DNA of 64,000 nt, from positions 263,093 to 327,092 of the forward strand of contig RPFO01000082.1 of assembly GCA_009746045.1 (NCBI GenBank). The letters are read 5' to 3'. The notes under the pieces are model-generated. The model was not told where the DNA came from. It was given only the letters and a program-made list of their open reading frames with translations, and searched no databases. Positions 44,270 to 57,696 of the stretch are shown here, in pieces. The DNA is from Mesostigma viride. Its lineage: Eukaryota; Streptophyta; Mesostigmatophyceae; Mesostigmatales; Mesostigmataceae. Within the stretch, counting starts at the first letter, position 1; each line of letters starts with the position of its first letter. A program made the position numbers and the translations under genes.

Positions 44270-45310
44270 ACTTGTCTTCACGTCTTCACGTCTTCACGTC
44301 TTCACGTCTTCACGTCTTCACCGCGTCTTCACCTGTCTTCACCACGTCTTCACGGCTTCACGGCTTCACGTCTTCACGGCTTCACCTGAACACCTGAACT
44401 TCACCTGAACTTGCCGTATCGTGTCTTCACGTCTTCACGTCTTCACGTCTTCACGTCTTCACGTCTTCACCGCGTCTTCACCTGTCTTCACCACGTCTTC
44501 ACGGCTTCACGGCTTCACGTCTTCACGGCTTCACCTGAACACCTGAACTTCACCTGAACTTGCCGTATCGTGTCTTCACGTCTTCACGTCTTCACGTCTT
44601 CACGTCTTCACGTCTTCACCGCGTCTTCACCTGTCTTCACCACGTCTTCACGGCTTCACGGCTTCACGTCTTCACGGCTTCACCTGAACACCTGAACTTC
44701 ACCTGAACTTGCCGTATCGTGTCTTCACGTCTTCACGTCTTCACGTCTTCACGTCTTCACGTCTTCACCGCGTCTTCACCTGTCTTCACCACGTCTTCAC
44801 GGCTTCACGGCTTCACGTCTTCACGGCTTCACCTGAACACCTGAACTTCACCTGAACTTGCCGTATCGTGTCTTCACGTCTTCACGTCTTCACGTCTTCA
44901 CGTCTTCACGTCTTCACGTCTTCACCGCGTCTTCACCTGTCTTCACCACGTCTTCACGGCTTCACGGCTTCACGTCTTCACGGCTTCACCTGAACACCTG
45001 AACTTCACCTGAACTTGCCGTATCGTGTCTTCACGTCTTCACGTCTTCACGTCTTCACGTCTTCACGTCTTCACCGCGTCTTCACCTGTCTTCACCACGG
45101 CTTCACGGCTTCACGTCTTCACGTCTTCACGGCTTCACCTGAACACCTGAACTTCACCTGAACTTGCCGTATCGTGTCTTCACGTCTTCACGTCTTCACG
45201 TCTTCACGTCTTCACGTCTTCACCACGTCTTCACCTGTCTTCACCACGTCTTCACGGCTTCACGGCTTCACGTCTTCACGGCTTCACCTGAACACCTGAA
45301 CTTTGCGTAT
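44270..45310. repeat. CTTCACGT satellite with 149-bp higher-order unit
   Basis: The basic 8-bp unit CTTCACGT (with CTTCACGG and CTTCACC variants) is arranged in a 149-bp higher-order repeat marked by GCCGTATCGTG at 44413, 44562, 44711, 44860, 45017 and 45166; one unit is 8 bp longer. It separates the two divergent transposon genes. Confidence 0.92.
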
Positions 45311-45461
45311 CGTATCTTTGATACATTGCATCATTTGCATGCCTTGGAGCTGCACGTCTTCAAGCAGTGTCACCCAGTTCCCGCTTGATTCAAATGCACT
45401 TCGCGCTTGAATTCGTGACTTCGCTCAAGGTGGAAGGTGATGGGCACTAGCCACGGGAACT

Positions 45462-48291
<2,830 letters not shown>

Positions 48292-48652
48292 ATCAGTTCT
48301 TTGACACTGAGTTGGCACTAGACGCAACACCTTTGATGCACATGAGTGCAGGGCGCATGTGTGGAAACCATGCAACCATGGCGATCCCTCAAAAAGTTTG
48401 GTTATGTAATAAGTGAGACAATTATTCCGGACGTATGATGGCCCAACGTCCTGTAAGGTTGAGTTGTCTTATTCAATTGGCATATGTTGTCTTATTGATG
48501 TTGTCTCATTGCCTTAATGGGTCAATTGTCTTAGTTTATATCATGTATATCTTGGGAAACTCATTGCTTCAATAAAATGCATGTTAGGCGCAATCAACCC
48601 CCTCAAACACATCTGAAAACTGCACAGTGCATCAAATGTATCCTAAACAAAA
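48292..48652. other. Non-coding right end of the transposon
   Basis: AT-rich with GTTGTCTTATT-type repeats and an AATAAA at about 48572, a plausible polyadenylation signal for the polyQ gene close to the element's right end. Confidence 0.5.
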
Positions 48653-48680
48653 AAATGTATCCTAATCCGGTAAAACCACC
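48653..48680 (-). repeat. Right terminal inverted repeat (28 bp)
   Basis: Reverse complement of 37395-37422. Here the ATGTATCCTAA motif is repeated directly (48636-48646 and 48655-48665) rather than as a hairpin, so the two ends are asymmetric. Confidence 0.95.
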
Positions 48681-49211
48681 CCAAGCGGTCCATGCTGCCC
48701 ACCCGGCGGTCGCTATTCAGGCCTACTTGGATGATATCTACCTTCTGGGCCCTGTGCCGGACACCACCGCGGCTCTGCTGGCACTGCAGACCGCGGTGGC
48801 CGACATCAACCTCCAGTTGACCCTTGCCAAGTGCGCGGTGTACTCGCCCCAAGGTGATTGCTCCGGCTTTCCGCCCCAGCTCTTGGGCCGGGACGAGCGC
48901 CTCCATGGGTTGGATGTCCTCGGCGTTCCGGTTGGCGACCCCGCGTTTGTCATCGATGCTCTGCGGGCCGCCCTCGAGGCACGCACTGAGGTACTGCCCT
49001 TGATTGCGCGCCTTCATGACTCGCAGACCAAGGGTCTGCTTCTGTGGTTTTGCGCTCACCCTCGCGTCGTTCACTGGCTCAGGGGCGCTCTTCCGTCTCA
49101 GGTCCGGCTGGCCGCCGAGGGCCACGACGAACGCATCCAGTCGGCCTTGGCGCAGCTGGTCCCGGGCCCCGACCTCCCGCCACATGCTATTCGCATTGCC
49201 TCCCTGTTTGC
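48681..49211 (+). pseudogene. RLE-type LINE reverse transcriptase, middle segment
   Basis: Continues the RT frame directly after the transposon. It contains the catalytic palm motif AYLDDIYLLGP (about 48720-48752), then thumb-like sequence to IRIASL. It ends where a SINE is inserted: the duplicated stretch ATTGCCTCCCTG is at 49195 and again at 49562. Confidence 0.88.
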
Positions 49212-49561
49212 CTAGCTGTGCCAACAAACCTAGTCACGTGCCGCCAACGCACGGTACACAACCAGCCATAGCCTTAGCCTAGTTCTAGTACAGCCATGCT
49301 ACGCCCTGGCTATGTTCAGATTACTTGCCCACGCTCCTTGCTATGACATGCTCACATGGGTCTTATTGCACCCACAGTTTGCCGGATCGTTAGCCTGTCC
49401 TTTTAGCTAGCCGCGCCCGATTGCAGCTGTGGCATGCCTTTGGCATGAAGGAGACTGGGGGTCTCTGCCCTTTCTCCTGTAGTGCACACACAGGGATTAA
49501 AAGCACTTCGGTGCTCCGTGACTCCCCAACGGGAGCACGAGTTTAATTAATTAATTAATTA
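49212..49561 (+). mobile_element. SINE with 3' hairpin and (TTAA)n tail, inserted in the LINE
   Basis: A 350-bp insertion in the RT frame, flanked by 17-bp direct repeats with two mismatches (49195-49211 and 49562-49578). Near its 5' side is TAGCCTAGTTCT, close to a tRNA-type A box; about 30 bp on is a TTC-containing B-box-like block that is clearer in the second copy (GCTTCGATCAG). The 3' end is GTGCTCC...GGAGCAC (49511-49538) followed by TTAA repeats, the same 3' end as the host LINE. It would rely on that LINE's enzymes for movement. Confidence 0.8.
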
Positions 49562-50741
49562 ATTGCCTCCCTGCCTGCACGGATGGGTGGCTGCGGTCTG
49601 ACTCGTGCCGCCCGGCTGGCCCCAGCAGCATTTTTGGGCTCCGTCGCTCAGTCGTGGGCGGAAAGCTGCCGGCTCCTGCCCCTTTTGGCAACGGCAGCGC
49701 CTGACCTCCTGGACCCCAGCAGCCCTTTGCCCTTCGTCACCGCCATCCAGGAGGCCTATGCTGAGATCCAGCAGGCCTGTTCTCCCGTCCGTGCCGCTCA
49801 GGCGGTACAGCGCCACCTCCCTCGCGGCACTCCCTCGGTCGCCTCCGTTCAATCTCCCGCCGCATTCCCTGCTCGCGTCATCGATAAACACCAGAAAACC
49901 TACGCGGGTATTCTGCACACGGCTGATTGGATTGCTCTTTTCGCGGACCTCAACGCCCAGGGACGTGCGTGGCTGTTCTCGCTTTCCTTGCGGAGTGTGG
50001 GCTCGGCGTACCTTCGTGCTCTTCCCATGGCCCCCCCATTCGCCTTGGCTCCCAGCCACTACTCGGTGGCGCTCCGGCACCAGCTATTTGCCCCGCAGCC
50101 TCTTGTTCCGGCCGGGCGGCCTTGTGGTAGCTGTGGGCAGCCGCTGGATCCCACGGGGACTCACTACCTTGCCTGCATGGGGGCCAACAGAATCAGAATT
50201 GGTATTTGTATTTGCACACTGTCCTCCTGACGGTGGTGCTCGCCATGATTCGGTCGGTTTTCCCCCACGCGAACATCCGGTCCGAGGATGCGGATGGCGC
50301 TGCCTTCTATTCCCCCAACCACCGGCCTGACATCGTGGTGCTGGACTTTGAGGGGGTGGCCGGCATCTGCTTATTGACGTTTCGGTGGCGCGGCCCTTGG
50401 CTCTTAGCCACGTGGCTGGGGCCTCCCTCACGGCAGGTTACACGGCGGACCGGGCGGAGCGGGCCAAGCTCCTGGCCTACGGCGACGTCGGGCACCATCG
50501 TGTGGTGCCCTTTGTCCTGGAGGAGTTTGGGGCCATGGGGCCCCTGACCTCCGCCTTCTTCAAGGAGTGTTGCCGGCTCCGGGAGGATCGGCTGGACCTG
50601 GAGGGCCAGCGGGCCCCATGGTCGGCGCGGACCTGGACGTCATATTGGTGTCAGCGCTTGTCGGTGGCGCTGACTCGGGCCATGGCTGACATCATGCTCC
50701 GCCGTACGCGGGCTGATTTTGCGGTGCAGCAGGGCTATTAG
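49562..50741 (+). pseudogene. RLE-type LINE, C-terminal zinc knuckle and endonuclease segment
   Basis: The frame from 49565 continues the RT to the zinc knuckle CGSCGQPLDPTGTHYLAC (C-x2-C-x9-H-x3-C, about 50128-50180). After a short shift (NRIRIGICIC, about 50190-50220) another frame carries IRSVFPHANIRSEDADG and RPDIVVLDF. A further frameshift near 50358 moves to a third frame with LLIDVSVARP and runs on to the TAG at 50739-50741. Knuckle plus PD...(D/E)-type strands is the plan of R2-like restriction-like-endonuclease LINEs. At least two frameshifts make this copy inactive. Confidence 0.82.
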
Positions 50742-51063
50742 GTTCCTCCCGTTAGGCGTTTCCATTGGTCTTATCGTAGTATAGAGCTTTGACATGGCTC
50801 TGTATATAGGTTTATAGCTGGGCGTTTGCTTTGGTTTGAGTGATTTCACTCTGCTGTAAGTAATTATATTTTTAAGATATATGTCGTAGGTAGCTGATGT
50901 AGATAGACTAGACCGGTAGGACTGTTTGCACCCATCCATCCATCCATCCATCGGGGTTAATGCTCCGTGACTCCCCAACGGGAGCACGAGTCTAATTAAT
51001 TAATTAATTAATTAATTAATTAATTAATTAATTAATTAATTAATTAATTAATTAATTAATTAA
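50742..51063 (+). mobile_element. 3' UTR and tail of the RLE-type LINE
   Basis: Untranslated sequence ending with CCATC repeats, a hairpin TGCTCC...GGAGCA (50961-50986) and about 70 bp of TTAA repeats. The last 30 bp before the tail are almost identical to the SINE 3' end. Confidence 0.82.
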
Positions 51064-51335
51064 TGGTAGCTCGAGCCTGCCGTTATCTTGTCTGCGTTTT
51101 CGAGTCGTTCATCAGGTCCTCGAGATCATGTAGCACATAGTCCCCAACGGGAGCACGAGTTTGATTAATTAATTAATGTAGCACATATTCCAATTGCTGG
51201 ATGGATGTAGGTGGGCGAAGCCCCGCAAGGACACGGTCAATCCAAAAGGAGGAATCAACTGCACGCGTCCAAAAGGAGACACTTAATTATTAATAGCACG
51301 GTCATGTGCACTTGTCCCACGATCGATGGGGACAC
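51064..51335. other. Repeat fragments after the LINE tail
   Basis: Positions 51064-51111 match an internal part of the GAGACAACC family (ggtagctcgagcctgccgtt). Positions 51139-51178 carry another hairpin remnant (ccccaacgggagcacgag) with a short TTAA tail. No gene is seen. Confidence 0.6.
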
Positions 51336-51337
51336 GT

Positions 51338-51617
51338 TCAAATGTGCGGCGGGAACCAAAAGCCCGTGTATATGCCAGAAAACATCGTGTTGCTGCAACG
51401 ACGCGACGGTGTGGACAACGAATCCACTGCCAAGCTCGGAACGGCCGCAAAGGAGATCTCGCATCGCAGGGTTCAGATGTGCGGAGATACTACGCGATCG
51501 GCCAGCCGGTCCATGCGACCTGTTGCTCGTGCATGCCAAGGGGCAGCACCGAACAGATGTGGGTGATCGACGCGAACGTTGCAAAAAATGTTCACCGGAC
51601 TTGACGGAGCATAATGT
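51338..51617 (+). repeat. Dispersed repeat X, copy 1
   Basis: About 280 bp similar to the reverse complement of 56335-56611 (shared blocks ttcaaatgtgcggcggga, cagaaaacatcgtgttgct, gggttcagatgtg, caccgaacagatgtgggt, ggagcataatg). Frames are Cys-rich but broken differently in each copy. Identity unknown; probably a transposon remnant. Confidence 0.7.
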
Positions 51618-51712
51618 ATTGGTCATATATAAAATTAAATTAAATTAAATTATAATATGGGCCTCCGTACGTTGGGAGATAATGTAGCACATACTCCTTG
51701 ATGGATAGATGC

Positions 51713-52029
51713 ACGCACGGTACACAACCAGCCATAGCCTTAGCTTAGTCCTTGTACAGCCATGCTACGCACTGGCTTCGATCAGATTACTTGCCCACGC
51801 TCCTTATGATATGCTCACATGGGTCTTATTGCACCCACAAATTTCCGGATCGTTAGCGTGTCCGTTTAGCTAGTGCGCCCGAATTATGCAGCTGTGGCAT
51901 GCCTCTGGCATGAAGGAGACTGGGGGTCTCTGCCCTTTCAATCGTTGTGCACACACCTGTAGGTATTAAAAGCACTTCGGTGCTCCGTGACTCCCCAACG
52001 GGAGCATGTGTTAAATTGATTAATTGATG
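51713..52029 (+). mobile_element. SINE, second copy of the hairpin-tailed family
   Basis: Closely similar to 49245-49550 from 'acgcacggtacacaacc' to the hairpin and a short TTAATTGA-type tail. It shows the tRNA-like boxes better: TAGCTTAGTCCT and, about 33 bp later, GCTTCGATCAG. Confidence 0.8.
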
Positions 52030-55000
52030 GATATGTGGAGTGGAAGGAGCCGCGAAATCTAACTAACCTAACTCTAGTAAGCTATCTAGTACGTCTAGAA
52101 AAATCCTAACTACCCTACTCATCAAAACGCCGCCTCCTCTAGCTTGGGGGGAGGTGGCTTGCAAGCCCACAGGGGCTGGCGTGTGAGCCGCGACAATCTT
52201 AATTCTGCCACCGCGTCTTGTTCTGCATGGCAGTCCAAAGAAGCTGGAGATAGAGGGGATGTGGTGTTCAAACTGGGCTGGGACCACTAGGTCGGCCAGC
52301 AACATCTGGATGTAGTTCGTGACATGTTTCCCTACGTACCTTTTTCACATCACCTAAAAACGGCCTTTTTTGTTACATGGGGTCATATCTCCCACACATA
52401 TAGTCAGATCGGGGTGCCTTTCTGGACTTAAGGTCCCCCTAGGACCCTGTTCACATCACATAAATTGGGGGGCCAACTGACCTATTTTTAGCATCAAACC
52501 GTGACGTGGAAAAGTGCAAAAAACGATGTTTTCCAGGCATAAGGAGGCATAGCAGCCACACACAAGTAGTAAATGTTGTCCAATTCAGCTGGAAATGGTC
52601 ATGCTTATTAATTTATATCCAAAGACAAAAACCGCCCTTAAGTATGCAATGTAGGACCAAACTATGTGCTATAATTCTGGCATACATGAGCCAAAACACC
52701 GTTTTAGTGCATTATTTTCAAACTTATGAAGCCCCTGCCAGCACATATGCGGCCCAATCATGCCAGAATTCGTCACATTAATAGCACAATACTTGAATTT
52801 ACACTAGAACACAAGTTGGACATATTAGGACCACTGCCGGCCCACTAAAAGTGACGGATGCAAGCAGAAATAGAGCGATTTTTGCAAAAATACTCCATAT
52901 TCTGCGCCATTGTCTTGGAAAACTTTGCATTCTTCACTCAATTATCGTCATGGCTGTCATGGGATTCATATACATGCCACTGGGGCTGGATACATTAGCC
53001 AACACAGACTAAAAAAGCGATCATCAAGGGATAAAATCACCATCAATCACAGTAGATGCTGGCATTCGGAACAAGCACCATAGTGCCTACAAGCCTCAAG
53101 AAGGGGAGCTTGGCTGACCAGTCGTGCCTGTCGGCTGACCAGTCTCTTTTCTAAACGGGCCCCGCTCGGCAGCACACACAATCTCCTTTGCAGTACTTGG
53201 CCCACTCTGCTGGGCACCCCTGCTGTGCGTGTCTTATAGCAGCTAATCCAAATATATATCTGCCAGGTGCCTCTCTGCTACATGGAAATACAAAGCGCAA
53301 TCAAGGACAGCAGTGGCTTGGGCTGCTATTCAATTGAGCTCAGCACCTAGCTGCTGTACAACATAATTCTGCATCAGTGCCTGTCCTAATTGCGCCCCCC
53401 CGCCCCCTTGCCATCATCGTCATGCTCATCATAGTCTTTGGAACGTGCACTGAACTCCAACCCTTGGACAGTCCATAGGTCATTAAGAATCTGTGCATGT
53501 AATGCTAGCTCTTCTCAGTTGAACTCATCTACCACCCTCTCATGGTCGTGTCATCTCTCATGTAATCCACCTAGGTTTATCGTGGCCACTGATCTTTCAG
53601 CCCCTCCTGACATCAAAATCTGGGCAAACACACTGTTGACATCGCCCTTCCGTTTTTGCCTGCATGGCTCCTCATGTTTACCCTTATCTCATCCCTCAAC
53701 ACACCTAGAACTGTCTATTCATCCCCCTTGCATAGGCGGTGCATAACTGCGGCATGATGGGGGCTTGCCAAAAATAGGTGTAAAATGCATGGGATGGCAC
53801 GGGGAGGCTCACACTCATCGTTTACAATCACACTCATGTGCTAACAGTGTCCCTCTCTGCTTTTGACACTGCATGCACATGCATTTCCTACCGGCTATAT
53901 CAAGCCTTTAGTGTGGTTTGGTGCATCAAGAGAAATGGCAGGTCAGCTGAGTGCATCAGACCACATTTGTGTTAAGTGTACGCTTGCAACGCTGTTTGCC
54001 CACCGCATGGAGCTCCCCTTTCGGACAGTGGCGCAAGTAGCACTTACACCTTACTCCCAGCCGCTCACCCTGCCCATGCTAGCAACAAGAACAAATGCAT
54101 GGTCCCCATCCCAACGTAAGGTGCATCACATGGATGGCCCTGCCATCACCTAGCAGTGTGCCACCCCTCTCCACCTCAACCTACTCTGAAATGCCAGGGC
54201 CCCAACAAACCTTTCAAGACATGGCACTCCTCAAAGAAGGCAACCCCTCAAAGAAGGCGAGGCAGTTTAGGTCTAGGGGGGCTTTGGGTAAGTTAAAAGA
54301 TGATAGAGTTCACTAACACAGGCCACGGCAACGACAACCTGCCTCACCCGCTGCATCCATACATCACAAGCCATAAACTGCACAGCCTCGCATGATTGCC
54401 TAAGGGTCACGTGATCCAAGGTGCCCTTCAGGCTCACCCCAGCACACCGGCCCATCCTCACCACCCCACTGGTCATAGTCATCTACAGTGGCATCAAACT
54501 CCTCTAGGACAGAGTGCAGTAAAGGCAACATAGACGTCCTGACACAATTGAATAAGAACGTGGCTGCTACCTACTGCCCTTAATAAAAAATGTCCATGGC
54601 TTGCACAAATACGCATTCAATTCTTCAAGCAAGCATGCTAACACCTTCACAGCACATCCCAAGGTTTATATCCATCGAGCTTTGTCAACAAGCATGACTT
54701 CCTGATGCAAACTTAGCTGTCAAGCTAGGAGGAGGAAAGCTAGGTAAAGAGGTGAGATAGACCCCCCCACAGCACCTTCCTGCACCAAAACCATGACAAT
54801 ATCATCCAGAGCTTGCTAAATACGTACAGCTAGCCGGTAGCGGGCGACCTTGCAGTCCAGGTTCAGCGCGAACATCTCGTGTCAGCACCCGGCGGAGATG
54901 GCGGACGCGAACCCACAATGCTATAAAAGCGAGTCATAAGACTATTTCGGGGAGCGGTGAACGGCTTGGAACACCGAAGGTATGCCGCGACAAAAGCCTG

Positions 55001-55958
55001 AAGTTTTTCTCGGAAATACACGCCTGGATGTGGATTAGGGCACCGTTGTCGTGCTTGTGCTTGCGTTGCGAGCAGGCAACCAGTGTTTCTTGCAGTGTCG
55101 AGCAGTAACAGATGGTGGCGCGAGAGCAATATGTGACTTTTAAATCATGGCTACACAGCTTACACCTCCGCAGGCATGTTGGAACAAGCCCCGCCATGCC
55201 GTGAGCCGAAAAAAAGGAAGAAACGCATCAAGCAAGGACGGTCGTAAACGTCACTGAAAACAGCAAAATCTGACCTGCCGGCAGGTAATGCGACAGCCTG
55301 GAAAATGTGATTCGTTTCTCGAAAAACTGATTAGCGCTCGTGAAAGTAGACTTGAAGCCCATTCGGATTCCACCTTTTGGGAATTGTGAGCTTCCAACAA
55401 AAAAGTTTCCCCCACAATTAATAAACATGCATTTTCGCTGCCAATTCCAGATCTGGCCGACACAAAAAATCAGCGTCTCAGTTTGCGAATTATTTTGACG
55501 CATGAACATACGCGAATAATATCTACCATGCATCATCGCAAAGCAGGAGAGTTTACGCGTCGTTTGCATCCATCGCAGCGACTTAACATGCATAATGGAC
55601 TTTTGACTGATATTCCGGCGGACATAGGGTCGACAGCCATGCGAGGTGGAATTTTTCTGGTCCCGTCGTCCTCAACGCGACGCGTTCGCGCCAAAATTCC
55701 CAGGATCTCGTGTAACCGGACGGACCGATTTTAGGTGATGTGTTGGGATGCCCTTGGGGCCAGGCCAAGTCAGGCCTGGCTGGCCAAGCCGGCCCCTGGG
55801 GGCCTGCCAGACCAAGGGCGGTGTCGACCTGGCTGGTGCGAGCAAGGTGTCGTACTGTACAAATGCTATCCTACGCTGCCTAATTAATCTCGTCCGAAAT
55901 ACGAGGCATACCGTGATACAAAGACTCTAGAATGACGGGCGCTTGGAAACCCCTACGT
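52030..55958. other. Gene-poor AT-rich stretch
   Basis: No convincing gene. Open frames up to 121 codons (for example 55228-55593 minus) lack codon bias, splice context or motifs. Possibly decayed transposon sequence. Confidence 0.5.
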
Positions 55959-56237
55959 TCAGGACCATGCAGTCGGAAGCATCCTGTAAACCGTGCCGTC
56001 GAGCTTAGCTGCCAGTGTGGGTGTGATTGTCCACGCCTCGGCGCCATACGTGAGCACCGTCAGTACGAGGACCTTGAAGAGCATGCGCTTGCAGTGCTCG
56101 CCCAGGCCCTTCGAGCGCCAGGTCATATAGTTGTCAAGGATCCTAAATATCAGCAAATTCCTTTTATTCGCTACCCCGATGTTCACAGTCTCCTTTCCCA
56201 CACAGCGAAATATGGTGTTGTTCTTAGTCAGTTGCAT
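55959..56237 (-). pseudogene. C-terminal fragment of a second LINE ORF2
   Basis: Ninety-three codons containing LVLTVLTYGAEAWTITPTLA and a following 'KLDGTVYRML', the conserved end of the reverse transcriptase in APE-type LINEs ('L.YGaE.W', then a basic/leucine helix). The rest of the polyprotein is absent nearby, so it is a truncated relic. This LINE is of a different class from the RLE-type LINE at 36.7-51 kb. Confidence 0.65.
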
Positions 56238-56334
56238 CGTTTTTCCCGTCTAGCTTTGTTCTTATAGTGTCGATTTCATCACGACTCTTATTGAACTCTT
56301 CGCATCGTTTGTTGGTCAAAGACTATGACCGAGA

Positions 56335-56611
56335 CATTATGCTCCGTCATTGAATTAGTCCGGTGTTTTTTGCAACGTCACCCACATCTGTTCGGTGCTG
56401 GCAGCCCCTTGGCACAAGCTCTACAAACAGCTGTCGTGGACCGGCTGGATCGCGTAGTATCTCCACACATCTGAACCCTGTGATGCCAGATCTTCTTTGC
56501 GGACGTTCCGAGCTTGGCACGTTGTATTCGTTGTCCGCATCGTCGCGTCGCTGCAGCAACACGATGTTTTCTGGCATACGCGGGCTTTTGGTTCCCGCCG
56601 CACATTTGAAA
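56335..56611 (-). repeat. Dispersed repeat X, copy 2
   Basis: Inverted relative to copy 1 at 51338-51617 and lying just upstream (in minus-strand sense) of the LINE fragment 56237-55959, so it could be part of the same old element. Confidence 0.7.
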
Positions 56612-56753
56612 GTGCTGTCCTCCGGCTTTTTGCCTTTGCACCGTGTGCAGTTCTTGGACGTTTGGAATCATGGCATGGCTAACGTAATGACTGACTAGCT
56701 AGACCTTTTGAGTGGTTTTCCATTTGCGGGTATTTCAGGTCGTAAATGGTGGG

Positions 56754-57055
56754 AGAGTGATCGCAGCAATGGTGCTCACCACTAGACACTCCCGGCCAGT
56801 TAGGCTCGAAACACACGCCCTGATCAAGCAAGCTTTTCTGGCCCCACCGTCTAGGTCAACTGGTCGCTCTACACGTAAGCCAGCCATATCATGATTTCAA
56901 TGCACAAGGCTACACATTTCCATCTCGATCTGGACATTAATTCATATTCATCATCCTGAATTAACGACTCGAAAACGCGGACAAGATAACGGCAGGCTCG
57001 AGGTACCATGGTCCGGATTCTCCAAATTTCTGGCCTGCGCTGGTTGTCTCCTTGA
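56754..57055 (+). repeat. 'GAGACAACC' dispersed repeat, near-full copy
   Basis: About 300 bp collinear with 59749-60031, from 'agagtgatcgcagcaatgg' to 'ggttgtctccttg'. Extra GTTGTCTCCTTGA copies follow to 57080. Confidence 0.78.
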
Positions 57056-57696
57056 CTATATAGTTGTCTCCTTGATAGTCTTTGACCAACAAATGATGCA
57101 AGAGTTCAACAAGAGTCATGATGAAATCGACACGATAAGAACAAAGACGGGAAAAACGATGCAACTGATTAAGAACAACACCATATTTTGCTGTGTGAGA
57201 AAGGAGACTGTGAATATCGGGGTATAGCGAATAAAAGAAATTTGCTGATATTTAGGATCCTTGCGCTTATTATAGACAGCCGTCCTGACGCCAGCCCTTC
57301 TTGTTATGGGTAATGTTAAGCTAGATCAAGGTAATTGCAAAGTTAGTATCATCCTCCAACGTGAGCTTTAATTAATGTGAGCCGGGCCGGGGTCGACGCT
57401 TGCATGCGGGTAGATGCCAGGCAGTCCAGCTGTGATATACAAATGGGTTGCGAAATCAGGTTTGTCGAATGCAATGTATCGACGATGCCATGATACTAGT
57501 ACTAGAGTACCACGAGGTAGCCATGGCTGACGGCGGAGCTCATAACTTTCACGTTTGAGCACCGATTTTAGCCGTGAATATCACAATCGACGCGTCTTTC
57601 TACGATGCACATGCTGATATAACTTTCCGACGCTATTACGCAATATTATGTCGAGCAAACGCAACTAGCTCGACGAATCGCAGTTTGGAAGCTGCG

